DNA from: Streptomyces sp. NBC_01288
GTDB lineage: Bacteria; Actinomycetota; Actinomycetes; Streptomycetales; Streptomycetaceae
Assembly: GCF_035982055.1 (NCBI RefSeq)
Contig: NZ_CP108427.1
Span: forward strand, 10,291,001 to 10,355,000
DNA length: 64,000 bases
Direction: 5' to 3'
The notes below the pieces were generated by a model, which saw only the letters and a list, made by a program, of their open reading frames with translations, searched no databases and was not told the DNA's origin. Position numbers and translations under genes: made by a program. Shown here piece by piece: positions 34,145 through 41,874 of this stretch. How positions within the stretch are numbered: the stretch's first letter is position 1; each line of letters starts with the position of its first letter.

Positions 34145-35011
34145 ATGGAAAAGAAGCTCATACTGCGCGGCATACTCGCCGGCGCAGTCGCGGGCCTGCT
34201 CGCCTTCGTGTTCGCGCGCATCTTCGCCGAGCCACAGATCGCCAAGGCCATCGACTACGAGAGCGGCCGTGACGCCGCCCAGAACGCCCTGGACAAGGCG
34301 GCCGGCCTGCCCGTCGAGGCCGCCGACCCCGACCTGTTCAGCCGCACCATCCAGGCCAACGTCGGTATCGGCGTCGGCATGATCTTCTTCGGCATGGCGA
34401 TGGGCGCCCTGTTCGCCGTCGCCTACACCGTCTGCCTCGGCCGCACCGGCGGGCTGCGGGCACGCAACCTGGCGCTCCTCGTCGCCGGCGGCGGATTCCT
34501 CGGCATGTACCTGGTGCCGTTCCTGAAGTACCCGGCCAACCCGCCCGCGATCGGTCACGAAGAGACCATCCAGCAGCGCAGCGCCCTGTACCTGATCATG
34601 GTCGTGTGCTCCGTCGCCTTCCTCGCGGGAGCCGTCTACCTCGGCAAGCACCTCCAGGCACGCTTCGGCAACTGGAACGCGACCCTCCTCGCCGGCGCCG
34701 CGTTCGTCGTCGCGATCGGGATCGTCATGCTGCTCCTGCCGCAGCTGGGCCATCTCTCGTACAACAAGGCCAACTTCGGCAACCAGGCCACCGAGACACC
34801 ACTGCCGCTGAAGGACGACAAGGGCACCATCGTCTACCCGGGCTTCCCCGCCGACGTGCTCTTCAACTTCCGCTTCTACTCGGTCGCCGCGCAGCTCATC
34901 CTCTGGACGGCCCTCGGCCTGATCTTCGCCCCCCTCGCCGAACGCCTCCTCAACCCGGCGCGCCCGGACGCCAACACGCCCTCCCAGGAGCCGGACCCCG
35001 TCCCGGCGTAA
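34145..35011 (+). CDS. cbtA: CbtA, cobalt-transporter membrane subunit
   Basis: The 288-residue integral membrane protein begins MEKKLILRGILAGAVAGLLA and has about six TM helices, with the conserved loops FARIFAEPQIAKAIDYE and LVPFLKYPANPPAIGHEETI, matching CbtA. It is the channel-forming partner of CbtB in cobalt uptake for B12 synthesis. The gene follows cbtB and ends just before a strong hairpin terminator. The C-terminal tail is short and cytoplasmic. Confidence 0.92.
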   Translation: MEKKLILRGILAGAVAGLLAFVFARIFAEPQIAKAIDYESGRDAAQNALDKAAGLPVEAADPDLFSRTIQANVGIGVGMIFFGMAMGALFAVAYTVCLGRTGGLRARNLALLVAGGGFLGMYLVPFLKYPANPPAIGHEETIQQRSALYLIMVVCSVAFLAGAVYLGKHLQARFGNWNATLLAGAAFVVAIGIVMLLLPQLGHLSYNKANFGNQATETPLPLKDDKGTIVYPGFPADVLFNFRFYSVAAQLILWTALGLIFAPLAERLLNPARPDANTPSQEPDPVPA

Positions 35012-35042
35012 CGGCTTCTTCCACCACTTCTCCTTCTACGGC

Positions 35043-35073
35043 GAGCGCGGTGATCGGTGCGATCACCGCGCTC
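35043..35073. terminator. bidirectional terminator between cbtA and methyltransferase gene
   Basis: GAGCGCGGTGATCG at 35043-35056 and its exact complement at 35060-35073 form a perfect 14-bp stem with a three-base loop. It lies between convergent genes, the typical position and form of a Streptomyces terminator without a U-tract. Confidence 0.88.
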
Positions 35074-35083
35074 GGTCCGTTCC

Positions 35084-35887
35084 TCACGGTTTGCGGGCGA
35101 CTCCGACGTACAGGGGGATCTCGTCGGTCTCGCTGTGCTGTTCTCCGGGTTCGGGGTGCCAGTTCGCGGCGAGTTCTATGCCGGGGGCGACAAGCTCAAG
35201 TCCCTTGAAGAAACTGGTGAATTCGGCGCGTGATCGTACCTGGGCGGGTGTGCCGCCCTTGCGGTAGACCTCGACGACGCGCTCCCAGGTCTCCGGGTCG
35301 AAGTCTCCCGTCGCGTGGGACAGGGCCAGGTAGCTCCCGGACGTAAGGGAGTTGAGCAGTTCACCCACGATGCGATGGGGATCGTCCTCGTCCGCCACCA
35401 GGTGCAGGAGGGCCATCAAGGACAGGGCGATCGGCTGCTCGAAGTCCAGTTGCTCCTTCGCCGCCGCGAGGATCTTCCCCGGCTCGCGCACGTCGGCCTG
35501 GACGTAGGTGGTGCTGCCCTCCGGCGTGCTGTGCAGAAGCGCCTCGGCATGCCTGAGGACGATCGGGTCGTTGTCCGCGTAGACCACGCGGGCACGGGGG
35601 TTGATCTCCTGGACCACCTGGTGAAGGTTCGGGCGGGTGGGTATCCCGGTGCCGATGTCCAGGAACTGGCTGACTCCCCGCTCCGCCAGCAGCCGCGAGG
35701 CCCGGTGCATGAAATCGCGGTTCACCCGCGCCATCTGCCTGACGGCGGGGAACAAGGAGATGACCTTCTCGGCGGCTTCCCAGTCGACGGGGTAGTTGTC
35801 CTTGCCGCCCAGGAAGTAGTCGTACATGCGGGCCGACTGGGGCTTGCCGGTGTCCACGTCGTCCGCGCTGAATCCTGCATCCGTCAC
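35084..35887 (-). CDS. DUF574/SAM-dependent methyltransferase (paralogue 2)
   Basis: This 267-residue protein is a homologue of the product of 27121-27927 and has all DUF574 motifs: SARMYDYFLGGKDNYPVDWE, FLDIGTGIPTRPNLHQV, VVYADNDPIVLRHAEAL and the terminal ETDEIPLYVGVARKP. AGGAGA precedes GTG 35887 at good spacing. It converges on cbtA beyond a strong terminator and lies downstream of the tandem universal stress protein gene. Two members within 9 kb is unremarkable in streptomycetes, in which the family is large. Substrate unknown. Confidence 0.9.
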   Translation of the reverse strand: MTDAGFSADDVDTGKPQSARMYDYFLGGKDNYPVDWEAAEKVISLFPAVRQMARVNRDFMHRASRLLAERGVSQFLDIGTGIPTRPNLHQVVQEINPRARVVYADNDPIVLRHAEALLHSTPEGSTTYVQADVREPGKILAAAKEQLDFEQPIALSLMALLHLVADEDDPHRIVGELLNSLTSGSYLALSHATGDFDPETWERVVEVYRKGGTPAQVRSRAEFTSFFKGLELVAPGIELAANWHPEPGEQHSETDEIPLYVGVARKP

Positions 35888-35964
35888 TTCGGTTCTCCTG
35901 TTGCCCAACGGCCTTTGTCGCGAGGTGAGTTCGGGCCCGCGAGTGTAACGGGCGGAGCTGTTTC

Positions 35965-36813
35965 TCATGCGTGGTGCGGGACTACGGTCACCGGGCACGC
36001 GGTGTGTTCCAGTACAGCGTGCAGGGTGGGCCCGAGTGTCGTGCCCGCGCGGCCGATCACCAGCAGTTCCGCCGAGGCCGGGACCGACGCCTGGACCAGG
36101 GCGGCCGCAGGGCTCTGGAGGCGGAGATCCTCGTAGACACCCACGTGCGGATACTTCTCCCGCCAGGGCCGCAACGCGTCCGAGAGGCGTTGGGCCTCCT
36201 GGTCCTCCCAGCGGCCTCGGTCCTTCTCCGGTGGTGCGTACGGCATCCAGTGTTCGGCGGGTGAGGGCAGCCGCCAGGCGTGTACGACGTGCAGGCCGGT
36301 GTCGCGCCGGCAGGCGGCGTCGAAGGCGAAGTCGACGACGGTGCCCGGCAGTTCGCCGCCGTCGACGCCCAGCGTCACGCCGTACGGTGACCGCCCGCGG
36401 CGGCTGTGGACGGACCCGCTCGGCACCAGGACCACCGGCCGCTCGGAGCGCTCGGCGACCTCGTGAGCCACGGAACCGAGGGCCAGGCCCGCGAAACCGC
36501 CCGTACCGCGCAGCCCGAGGACCGTGCAGTCGGCCTCGGCGGTCAGGGGGAGCAACGCCGATACGACCTCTCCGGTGAGGGCGACCGCCTCGGCCCGGAG
36601 TCCGGGGTGGTCCTTCGTGAGTGACGTGACGAGGGCGTCGGGAGAGGGCTCGCGGACGTAGGGCCAGGTGGTGAGGAGTTGCTCGTCGGGGAGTGTCGAG
36701 ACGTGGACGACCCGCAGGGGGAGTCCGCGTAACTCGGCTTCCGTGGCTGCCCAGTCGGCGGCTGTGCGACTGTCCGCGGAACCGTCGACGCCGACAACGA
36801 TCAGTTGGGCCAT
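35965..36813 (-). CDS. tandem universal stress protein (UspA)
   Basis: The 282-residue protein has two Usp domains (about 1-140 and 145-282). The first begins AQLIVVGVDGSADSRTAADW and has the ATP-binding signature GLRGTGGFAGLALGSVAHEV; the second has VIGRAGTTLGPTLHAVLEHT and ends CPVTVVPHHA. The glycine-rich loops suit ATP binding in both halves. GGAGG precedes ATG 36813. Such proteins accumulate under stress or low oxygen. The 439-base region on the other side holds a cobalamin riboswitch for the divergent btu operon. Confidence 0.92.
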   Translation of the reverse strand: MAQLIVVGVDGSADSRTAADWAATEAELRGLPLRVVHVSTLPDEQLLTTWPYVREPSPDALVTSLTKDHPGLRAEAVALTGEVVSALLPLTAEADCTVLGLRGTGGFAGLALGSVAHEVAERSERPVVLVPSGSVHSRRGRSPYGVTLGVDGGELPGTVVDFAFDAACRRDTGLHVVHAWRLPSPAEHWMPYAPPEKDRGRWEDQEAQRLSDALRPWREKYPHVGVYEDLRLQSPAAALVQASVPASAELLVIGRAGTTLGPTLHAVLEHTACPVTVVPHHA

Positions 36814-36989
36814 GGCCGTTGGACCTCCGTGCGAGCGGGTTGGGGCCTCCACGATCCGCCGTGCGGGGCGTGCCGCACAGGGGGCGGACGGAACCGGGCG
36901 AAAGTCCAGCGGTACCGGTGCAGAGCGGCAGTGGTTCAGGGGCACCTCCGCGCCGTACCCCGCAGCGGGAACCGACCGCCGATCTTGAT

Positions 36990-37204
36990 AGGTTGTGCGG
37001 GCCAGTCGTGCCACAACCGAGGCCAGGGAATCCGGTGGGAATCCGGAACTGACGCGCAGCGGTGAGGGGGACGGGCGGGGCAATCGACGCCACTGGGGCG
37101 ACGCGGACCGGCCGAAGGAGCCGGTGTGCGACGCGCCGGGAAGGCGCCCCGTCCGGACGAACCCGAGTCCGAAGACCTGCTGGCGCCTTCTCGCCCTCGG
37201 CGAG
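36990..37204 (+). promoter_or_regulatory. cobalamin riboswitch controlling the B12-uptake operon
   Basis: The consensus core is present: GGGAATCCGGTGGGAATCC, AACTGACGCGCAGCGGTGA (37018-37064), then GAGTCCGAAGACCTGC (37165-37180). A hairpin with stem CTCGCC and loop CTC (37190-37204) follows and may be the switching structure. The element lies before the binding-protein gene that starts at 37253. Confidence 0.9.
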
Positions 37205-37252
37205 GGGGAGTTCGTAGGCCAGGCTCCGCGTTCGAGCCCCGACAGGCAAGGC

Positions 37253-38314
37253 ATGCCCGTGATCCGTACCGCCCCCGTCCCGCTGCGTCGCCGTACCGCG
37301 GCACTCCTCATCGCGCCCGCCCTGCTGCTGACCGCGTGCGGCGGTTCCGACGGCGACAGCGCCGACGGCGAGACGGAGAAGTCCGCCGCGGGCTTCCCGC
37401 TCACCCTCACCGACTGCGGGAAGACGGTCACGTTGAAGTCAGCCCCGAAGCGGGTCGTCTCCCTCAACCAGGGCACCACCGAGATCCTGCTCTCGCTCGG
37501 GCTCGCCGACCGCATCGCCGGCACCGCCACCTGGACCGACCCGGTGCTCAAGGGCCTGACGAAGGCCAACGCGACCGTGCCGCGCCTCGCCGACAACGCG
37601 CCCTCCTTCGAGAAGGTCCTCGACGCCGAACCCGACTTCGTCACCGCCTCCTTCGTCTCGACGCTCGGCAAGGGCGGAGTCGCGACCCGCGAACAGTTCG
37701 AGAAGCTGGGCGTGCCGACGTACGTCTCGCCGTCCGACTGCGCGGGCAAGGACAACGAGAGCGGCGGCGACGGTTCGCGCAGCACACCGCTCACGCTCGA
37801 CAGCGTCTACGGCGAGATACGCGACCTGTCCCGCGCGATGGGCGTGAAGGCGCGCGGAGACCAGCTCGTCGCCCAGCTCAAGGCGCGGGTGACCAAGGCC
37901 ACCACCGGCCTCGACGCCTCCGACACCTCCCTCATGTACTGGTTCGCCAACTCCCAGTCGCCCTACCTCGCCGGCTGCTGCGGCGCCCCCGGCGCCATCA
38001 CCCGCACCGTCGGTGCGAAGAACGCCTTCTCCGACACCCATGACGAGTGGCCTCAGATCAACTGGGAGACCGTCGCCGACCGTGATCCCGACGTCATCGT
38101 CCTCGGCGATCTGACCCGCAAGTCGCAGACCGCCGAGACCGCCAAGGCGAAGATCCACTTCCTGGAGACCAACGCCGCCACCCGCAACCTCACCGCCGTC
38201 AAGAAGAAGCGGTACATCCTGCTCAGCGGCCAGGCGATGAACCCCTCCATCCGCACCGTCGAAGGGATCGAGCAGGTCGCCGCCGGCCTGCGCGACTTCG
38301 GACTCGCCAAGTGA
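37253..38314 (+). CDS. BtuF-like cobalamin-binding lipoprotein of an ABC importer
   Basis: The 353-residue protein has a lipoprotein signal (LIAPALLLTACGG, lipid Cys near residue 29) and a bilobal FecB/BtuF fold with PKRVVSLNQGTTEILLSLGL and, at the end of the domain, DRDPDVIVLGDL. Other family members bind siderophores or haem, so the substrate rests on the riboswitch. A Cys pair (AGCCGAPGAI) is unusual. The stop overlaps the next gene by four bases. It delivers its ligand to the permease at 38311. Confidence 0.88.
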   Translation: MPVIRTAPVPLRRRTAALLIAPALLLTACGGSDGDSADGETEKSAAGFPLTLTDCGKTVTLKSAPKRVVSLNQGTTEILLSLGLADRIAGTATWTDPVLKGLTKANATVPRLADNAPSFEKVLDAEPDFVTASFVSTLGKGGVATREQFEKLGVPTYVSPSDCAGKDNESGGDGSRSTPLTLDSVYGEIRDLSRAMGVKARGDQLVAQLKARVTKATTGLDASDTSLMYWFANSQSPYLAGCCGAPGAITRTVGAKNAFSDTHDEWPQINWETVADRDPDVIVLGDLTRKSQTAETAKAKIHFLETNAATRNLTAVKKKRYILLSGQAMNPSIRTVEGIEQVAAGLRDFGLAK

Positions 38315-39324
38315 CCGTCCGCACCCTGCTGTTGACGGGCGGCGGGCTGATCGCGCTGCTGGTCTCCGTGGCCTTCGCGGTGACCATCGGACCCGCCGAC
38401 ATCTCCACGGCCGACGTGTGGGCGTCGGTCGCGGCCCACCTCGGAGGCGGCGAGAGCACGCTCGCCCCGCTGCGGGACGGCATCGTCTGGGACCTGCGCA
38501 TGCCCCGCACGCTGCTCGCCGCCGTCTGCGGCGCCGGGCTTTCGCTGTGCGGCGCGGTCATGCAGTCCCTGCTGCGCAATCCGCTGGCGGACCCGTTCGT
38601 GCTCGGCGTCTCCTCCGGGGCGTCCACGGGGGCGGTCGCTGTGGTCGTGCTCGGGGTGGGCGGCGGGGCGGTGTCGCTGTCGGCGGGTGCGTTCGTCGGT
38701 GCGCTGCTCTCCTTCGGCCTGGTGATGCTGCTCAGCCACAGCCTCGGCGCGGGCATGGACCGGGTGGTGCTGTCCGGCGTGGCCGCCATGCAACTCTTCT
38801 CCGCGCTCACGTCGTTCACTGTGCTGACGTCGGCGGACGCCGAGACCACCAAGGGTGTCCTGTTCTGGCTGCTCGGCTCGCTCTCCGGCGCGGACTGGGG
38901 CCAAGTACTGCTCTGCGCGGGCGCGTTGGCGCTGGTCCTGGTCGTCTGCCTGGGCCATGCCACCACGTTGGACGCGTTCGCCTTCGGCGAGGAGGCGGCC
39001 GCGGGCCTCGGCGTGAACGTCGCCCGCGCCCGGCTCATCCTGCTGTGCGCCACGGCGCTGCTCACCGCCGTCCTGGTCAGCTGCGCGGGGGCGATCGGCT
39101 TCGTCGGCCTCGTCCTGCCGCACGTCACCCGCGCGTTGACGGGTGCCGGGCATGTACGACTGCTGCCGATCACCGCGCTGACCGGAGCCGTCTTTCTGGT
39201 GTGGGTGGACACCCTCGCCCGTACCGTCGTCGACCCCCAGGAGGTGCCGGTGGGGGTGGTGACGTCACTGATCGGAGTACCGGCGTTCGTAGTCGTGCTG
39301 CACCGAGGCCGGAGGAAGACATGA
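38311..39324 (+). CDS. FecCD/BtuC-type ABC importer permease
   Basis: The 337-residue protein has about nine or ten TM helices and the FecCD motif set: GAGLSLCGAVMQSLLRNPLA, then ADPFVLGVSSGAS and later GAIGFVGLVLPHVTRAL. It is the membrane channel of a cobalamin or siderophore-type importer. The GTG start at 38311 overlaps the binding-protein stop (GTGA), and its stop overlaps the ATPase start (ATGA), so the three subunits are translated in concert. The upstream riboswitch points to cobalamin. Confidence 0.93.
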   Translation: MTVRTLLLTGGGLIALLVSVAFAVTIGPADISTADVWASVAAHLGGGESTLAPLRDGIVWDLRMPRTLLAAVCGAGLSLCGAVMQSLLRNPLADPFVLGVSSGASTGAVAVVVLGVGGGAVSLSAGAFVGALLSFGLVMLLSHSLGAGMDRVVLSGVAAMQLFSALTSFTVLTSADAETTKGVLFWLLGSLSGADWGQVLLCAGALALVLVVCLGHATTLDAFAFGEEAAAGLGVNVARARLILLCATALLTAVLVSCAGAIGFVGLVLPHVTRALTGAGHVRLLPITALTGAVFLVWVDTLARTVVDPQEVPVGVVTSLIGVPAFVVVLHRGRRKT

Positions 39325-40139
39325 GCACCCCCGCTCCGGACACCGGCCTGCACGCGGACCGGGTAACCCGCCGCACCGACGGCCAACTGATCGTCGACGG
39401 CGTCACGCTCGCCCTGCACCCCGGCGAGACCGTCGGCCTCCTGGGCCCCAACGGGTCAGGGAAATCAACCCTGTTGCGTCTGCTGGCCGGTGTCCTCCCG
39501 ACCTCCACCGGAGTCGTCACGCTGGACGGTCGCCCGCTCGCCGAAGTCGGGCGCCGCGCAACCGCCCGCCGTATCGCCACCGTCGAGCAACACACCCACA
39601 CCCAGACCGAGTTGACCGTCCGCGAGGTCGTCGGCCTCGGGCGTATCCCGCACCGCCGCGCCTGGTCACCGGCGTCGGCCGCCGACGCCCACGCCGTCAC
39701 CGAGGCCCTCGAACGCACCGGCCTCACCGACCGCGCCGCCCAGTCCTGGCACACCCTCTCCGGCGGCGAACGCCAACGCGCCCAGATCGCCCGCGCTTTG
39801 GCCCAGGAACCCCGCGAACTCCTGTTGGACGAACCGACCAACCACCTGGACATCCAGCACCAGTTGGACCTCCTCGACCGGATCGCAGACCTCCCGGTCA
39901 CCACCGTGATCGCCCTCCACGACCTCAACCTCGCCGCGATGTACTGCGACCGCCTGCTCGTCCTCAACACCGGCCGCACGGTGGCCGAGGGCACCCCGAC
40001 CGAGGTCCTGACCCCGGCCCTCATCAAGGACGTCTACGGCGTCAGCGCCGAGGTCGGCCACGACCCTGGGCATCCGGTGATCCGTTTCCTGCGGCGCGGG
40101 AGCGGATGTCGTGGCGGGGGGACGGAGCCACCTGCGTGA
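39321..40139 (+). CDS. FecE/BtuD-type ABC importer ATPase
   Basis: The 272-residue protein has a Walker A motif (GPNGSGKST), a Q loop near VEQHTHTQTELTVREVV, the signature LSGGERQRAQIARAL, Walker B with ELLLDEPTNHLD and the switch His in IALHDLNLA. It powers the BtuFC-like importer encoded upstream. ATG 39321 overlaps the permease stop and has GGAGGAA upstream. The tail (residues 258-272, RGSGCRGGGTEPPA) is a non-conserved extension. Confidence 0.94.
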   Translation: MSTPAPDTGLHADRVTRRTDGQLIVDGVTLALHPGETVGLLGPNGSGKSTLLRLLAGVLPTSTGVVTLDGRPLAEVGRRATARRIATVEQHTHTQTELTVREVVGLGRIPHRRAWSPASAADAHAVTEALERTGLTDRAAQSWHTLSGGERQRAQIARALAQEPRELLLDEPTNHLDIQHQLDLLDRIADLPVTTVIALHDLNLAAMYCDRLLVLNTGRTVAEGTPTEVLTPALIKDVYGVSAEVGHDPGHPVIRFLRRGSGCRGGGTEPPA

Positions 40140-40281
40140 GGTCGCGCGCGGACGAAGTGGATCAGCTCGGAGGTGGAGTCCTGCATGGCCCCTCGCGTGC
40201 CGGGTCCGCGTTCCAGGAGCCAACTCCAGGCGGTTGCGATGTCAGGGGCTTCAGTCATGGGTCCCACCCTCTCAACCGACC
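40140..40281. other. intergenic region with a possible gene remnant
   Basis: These 142 bases separate the convergent ABC ATPase and SDR genes. On the minus strand a frame from ATG 40261 shows good third-position GC for about 38 codons and then runs antisense into the ATPase gene. It may be the truncated start of a lost gene. Confidence 0.35.
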
Positions 40282-41061
40282 TCAGTGCACGGAGAATCCA
40301 CCGTCCACGAAGACCGACTGCCCGGTGACGTAAGCCGAGGCGCGGCTCGCCAGGAACACCGTCGCGCCCGCGAAGTCCTCGGCCAGGCCGTTGCGGCCGA
40401 TCAGGGTGCGGGCGGCCAGGGCCGTCACCATCTCCGGGTTGGACGAGAGGCGTTCGTTGAGCGGGGTCATCACGAAACCGGGGACCAGCGTGTTGCAGGT
40501 GACGCCGTGCGGGGACCAGGCCTCGGCCTGGGAGCGGGCGAGGGACTCCAGGGCGCCCTTGGAGACGCCGTAGGCGCCGCTCTGGGCGAACGCGCGGTGG
40601 GCCTGCTGGGAGGTGATGTGGATGATGCGGCCGAAGCCCCGCTCGGCCATGCCGGGGCCGAAGCGTTGGCCCAGGAGGTGGGGGGCCTCCAGGTTCAGGG
40701 CCATCGTGGTGTCCCAAACCTCCTCGCTCAACTCGCCCATCGGCGGGCGCAAGTTGATGCCGGCGCTGTTCACGAGGATGTCCGGCTCGCCGAACACCGC
40801 TGCCGCCGCTTCTGCCGCCGCCCGGATGCCGCCCCGGGTACTCAGATCGGCGCTCACCCACGCCGCCCGGCAGCCCGCCGCCGTCAACTCGTCGACCGTG
40901 ACGGTCAGTTCCCGCTCCTTGCGTGCCACTACGACCACGCTCGCCCCCGCCCGGGCGAGTGCCCCGGCGGCGGCCCGGCCGATGCCGGAGCTGCCGCCGG
41001 TCACGACGGCGACTCGGCCGTCGAGTGAGAACAGTTCGGAGAGGTAGTCGTTGGAGAGCAT
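40282..41061 (-). CDS. short-chain dehydrogenase/reductase
   Basis: The 259-residue protein is a classical SDR. The NAD(P)-binding motif is VTGGSSGIGRAAAGALARAG at 20-39, an Asn-Ser-Ala-Gly motif is NSAGI near 106, the active-site Ser is in HITSQQ and the Tyr/Lys pair is YGVSK. C-terminal residues FVDGGFSVH are typical. The arginine-like position after the second strand (VVVARKERE) suggests NADP preference. TAAGCT ends six bases before ATG 41061 with no ribosome site, so the message is probably leaderless. Substrate unknown. Confidence 0.92.
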   Translation of the reverse strand: MLSNDYLSELFSLDGRVAVVTGGSSGIGRAAAGALARAGASVVVVARKERELTVTVDELTAAGCRAAWVSADLSTRGGIRAAAEAAAAVFGEPDILVNSAGINLRPPMGELSEEVWDTTMALNLEAPHLLGQRFGPGMAERGFGRIIHITSQQAHRAFAQSGAYGVSKGALESLARSQAEAWSPHGVTCNTLVPGFVMTPLNERLSSNPEMVTALAARTLIGRNGLAEDFAGATVFLASRASAYVTGQSVFVDGGFSVH

Positions 41062-41067
41062 TCCCGC

Positions 41068-41073
41068 AGCTTA
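41068..41073 (-). promoter_or_regulatory. predicted -10 element of the SDR gene (leaderless)
   Basis: On the minus strand TAAGCT is followed by six bases (GCGGGA) and ATG 41061. There is no ribosome site; transcription should begin at the start codon. Confidence 0.5.
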
Positions 41074-41187
41074 GGCGCCGTGTCCGGGCGGGCAGGACGG
41101 GGCCCTGTCGGACGTGGGCGGGCTGCCCCGAATCCCTGCCGTATCGGCTCTGATGGCATGCCCCTCGCACCGGCGGCACCAACTAGG

Positions 41188-41193
41188 TACCAT
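41188..41193 (+). promoter_or_regulatory. predicted -10 element of the antitoxin gene (leaderless)
   Basis: TACCAT is followed by CGCAGC and then ATG 41200, again a six-base spacing without a ribosome site. The toxin gene follows in the same transcript. Confidence 0.45.
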
Positions 41194-41199
41194 CGCAGC

Positions 41200-41436
41200 A
41201 TGCCATCACTGAATGTGTCCTTCACCGAAGAGGAACTTGAAGGAGTGCGCGCGGCCGCCGCGGCCGAGGGGAAGAGCCTCAAGCAGTATCTGCACGACCT
41301 CGGAGTCCGCGAGATGCAGCGCGGCCGGTTCGTCGCCGGTGCTTCTCTGTGGGCCGAGCGGTTGCGCGGAGAGTTCGACGACGCCTTCCCCGACGAGGTG
41401 CCGCCTTCCGAGCGTGACGGGGCCGCGGCCGCCTGA
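41200..41436 (+). CDS. RHH-like antitoxin of a Fic/Doc-type pair
   Basis: The 78-residue protein starts MPSLNVSFTEEELEGVRAAA, a short strand and helix typical of ribbon-helix-helix proteins, followed by AAEGKSLKQYLHDLGVREMQ and an acidic tail (FDDAFPDEVPPSERDG), which in antitoxins often binds and inhibits the toxin. The stop overlaps the next ATG by one base (TGATG), standard for toxin-antitoxin pairs. The transcript is probably leaderless. Autoregulation is likely but no operator was identified. Confidence 0.78.
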   Translation: MPSLNVSFTEEELEGVRAAAAAEGKSLKQYLHDLGVREMQRGRFVAGASLWAERLRGEFDDAFPDEVPPSERDGAAAA

Positions 41437-41813
41437 TGCACCTGTACATCGACGTCTCCTGGCTGCTCGACGTCCAGGAGGCCGCCCTCGGCCGCGAGGA
41501 CATGTCGGTCTCCGACTACTCCGCGCTCGTGGCCGCCGTATCCCGGCACAAGACGAAACTGCCGACCCTCGCCGCGGCCGACCCGGACGCCGCCTGGCGG
41601 GCCGCCGCGCTCATGCACACCATCGTGCGCCTGGAGCCGCTGCCGCACCGCAACAGCCTGTACGCCGCGTTCGTCGCCGCCCAGTACATGGGCCAGTCCG
41701 GGGAGGGGATCGACCCGCCCTACGGAGCCCTCTCCGACCTCGTCCGCAAGATCCGCGACACTCGGGTCGGGGTTCTCGCCGTGGCCGACCAGCTGCGCTC
41801 CTGGAAGGTCTGA
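41436..41813 (+). CDS. Fic/Doc-family toxin component with degenerate Fic motif
   Basis: The 125-residue protein is a helical Fic/Doc-like toxin of the streptomycete type. Conserved parts are YIDVSWLLDVQEAALG, WRAAALMHTIVRLEPLPHRN and the C-terminal QSGEGIDPPYGALSDLVRKI. The canonical catalytic motif HPFxDGNKR is absent; in its place is LPHRNSLYAAFVA, retaining His and Asn but lacking the Asp-Gly pair. Related Doc proteins phosphorylate EF-Tu and Fic proteins transfer AMP; activity here is uncertain. It is paired with the antitoxin gene just upstream. Confidence 0.82.
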   Translation: MHLYIDVSWLLDVQEAALGREDMSVSDYSALVAAVSRHKTKLPTLAAADPDAAWRAAALMHTIVRLEPLPHRNSLYAAFVAAQYMGQSGEGIDPPYGALSDLVRKIRDTRVGVLAVADQLRSWKV

Positions 41814-41862
41814 CCTGCGGCGACCCGGTGCGGCTCCGTGAACGTGGAGCCGTAGCCCTGCG

Positions 41863-41868
41863 TAGGCT
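41863..41868 (+). promoter_or_regulatory. predicted -10 element of the GlxA-like gene (leaderless)
   Basis: TAGGCT is followed by six bases and GTG 41875, with no Shine-Dalgarno. The spacing is the same as in several other genes of this window. Confidence 0.5.
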
Positions 41869-41874
41869 GTGTGC

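Noticed and set aside
40034-40261. Minus-strand ORF of 75 codons after the SDR gene
   Set aside because: Only the first 38 codons look coding; the rest is antisense to the ATPase gene. Kept as a possible remnant in the intergenic entry, not as a gene.
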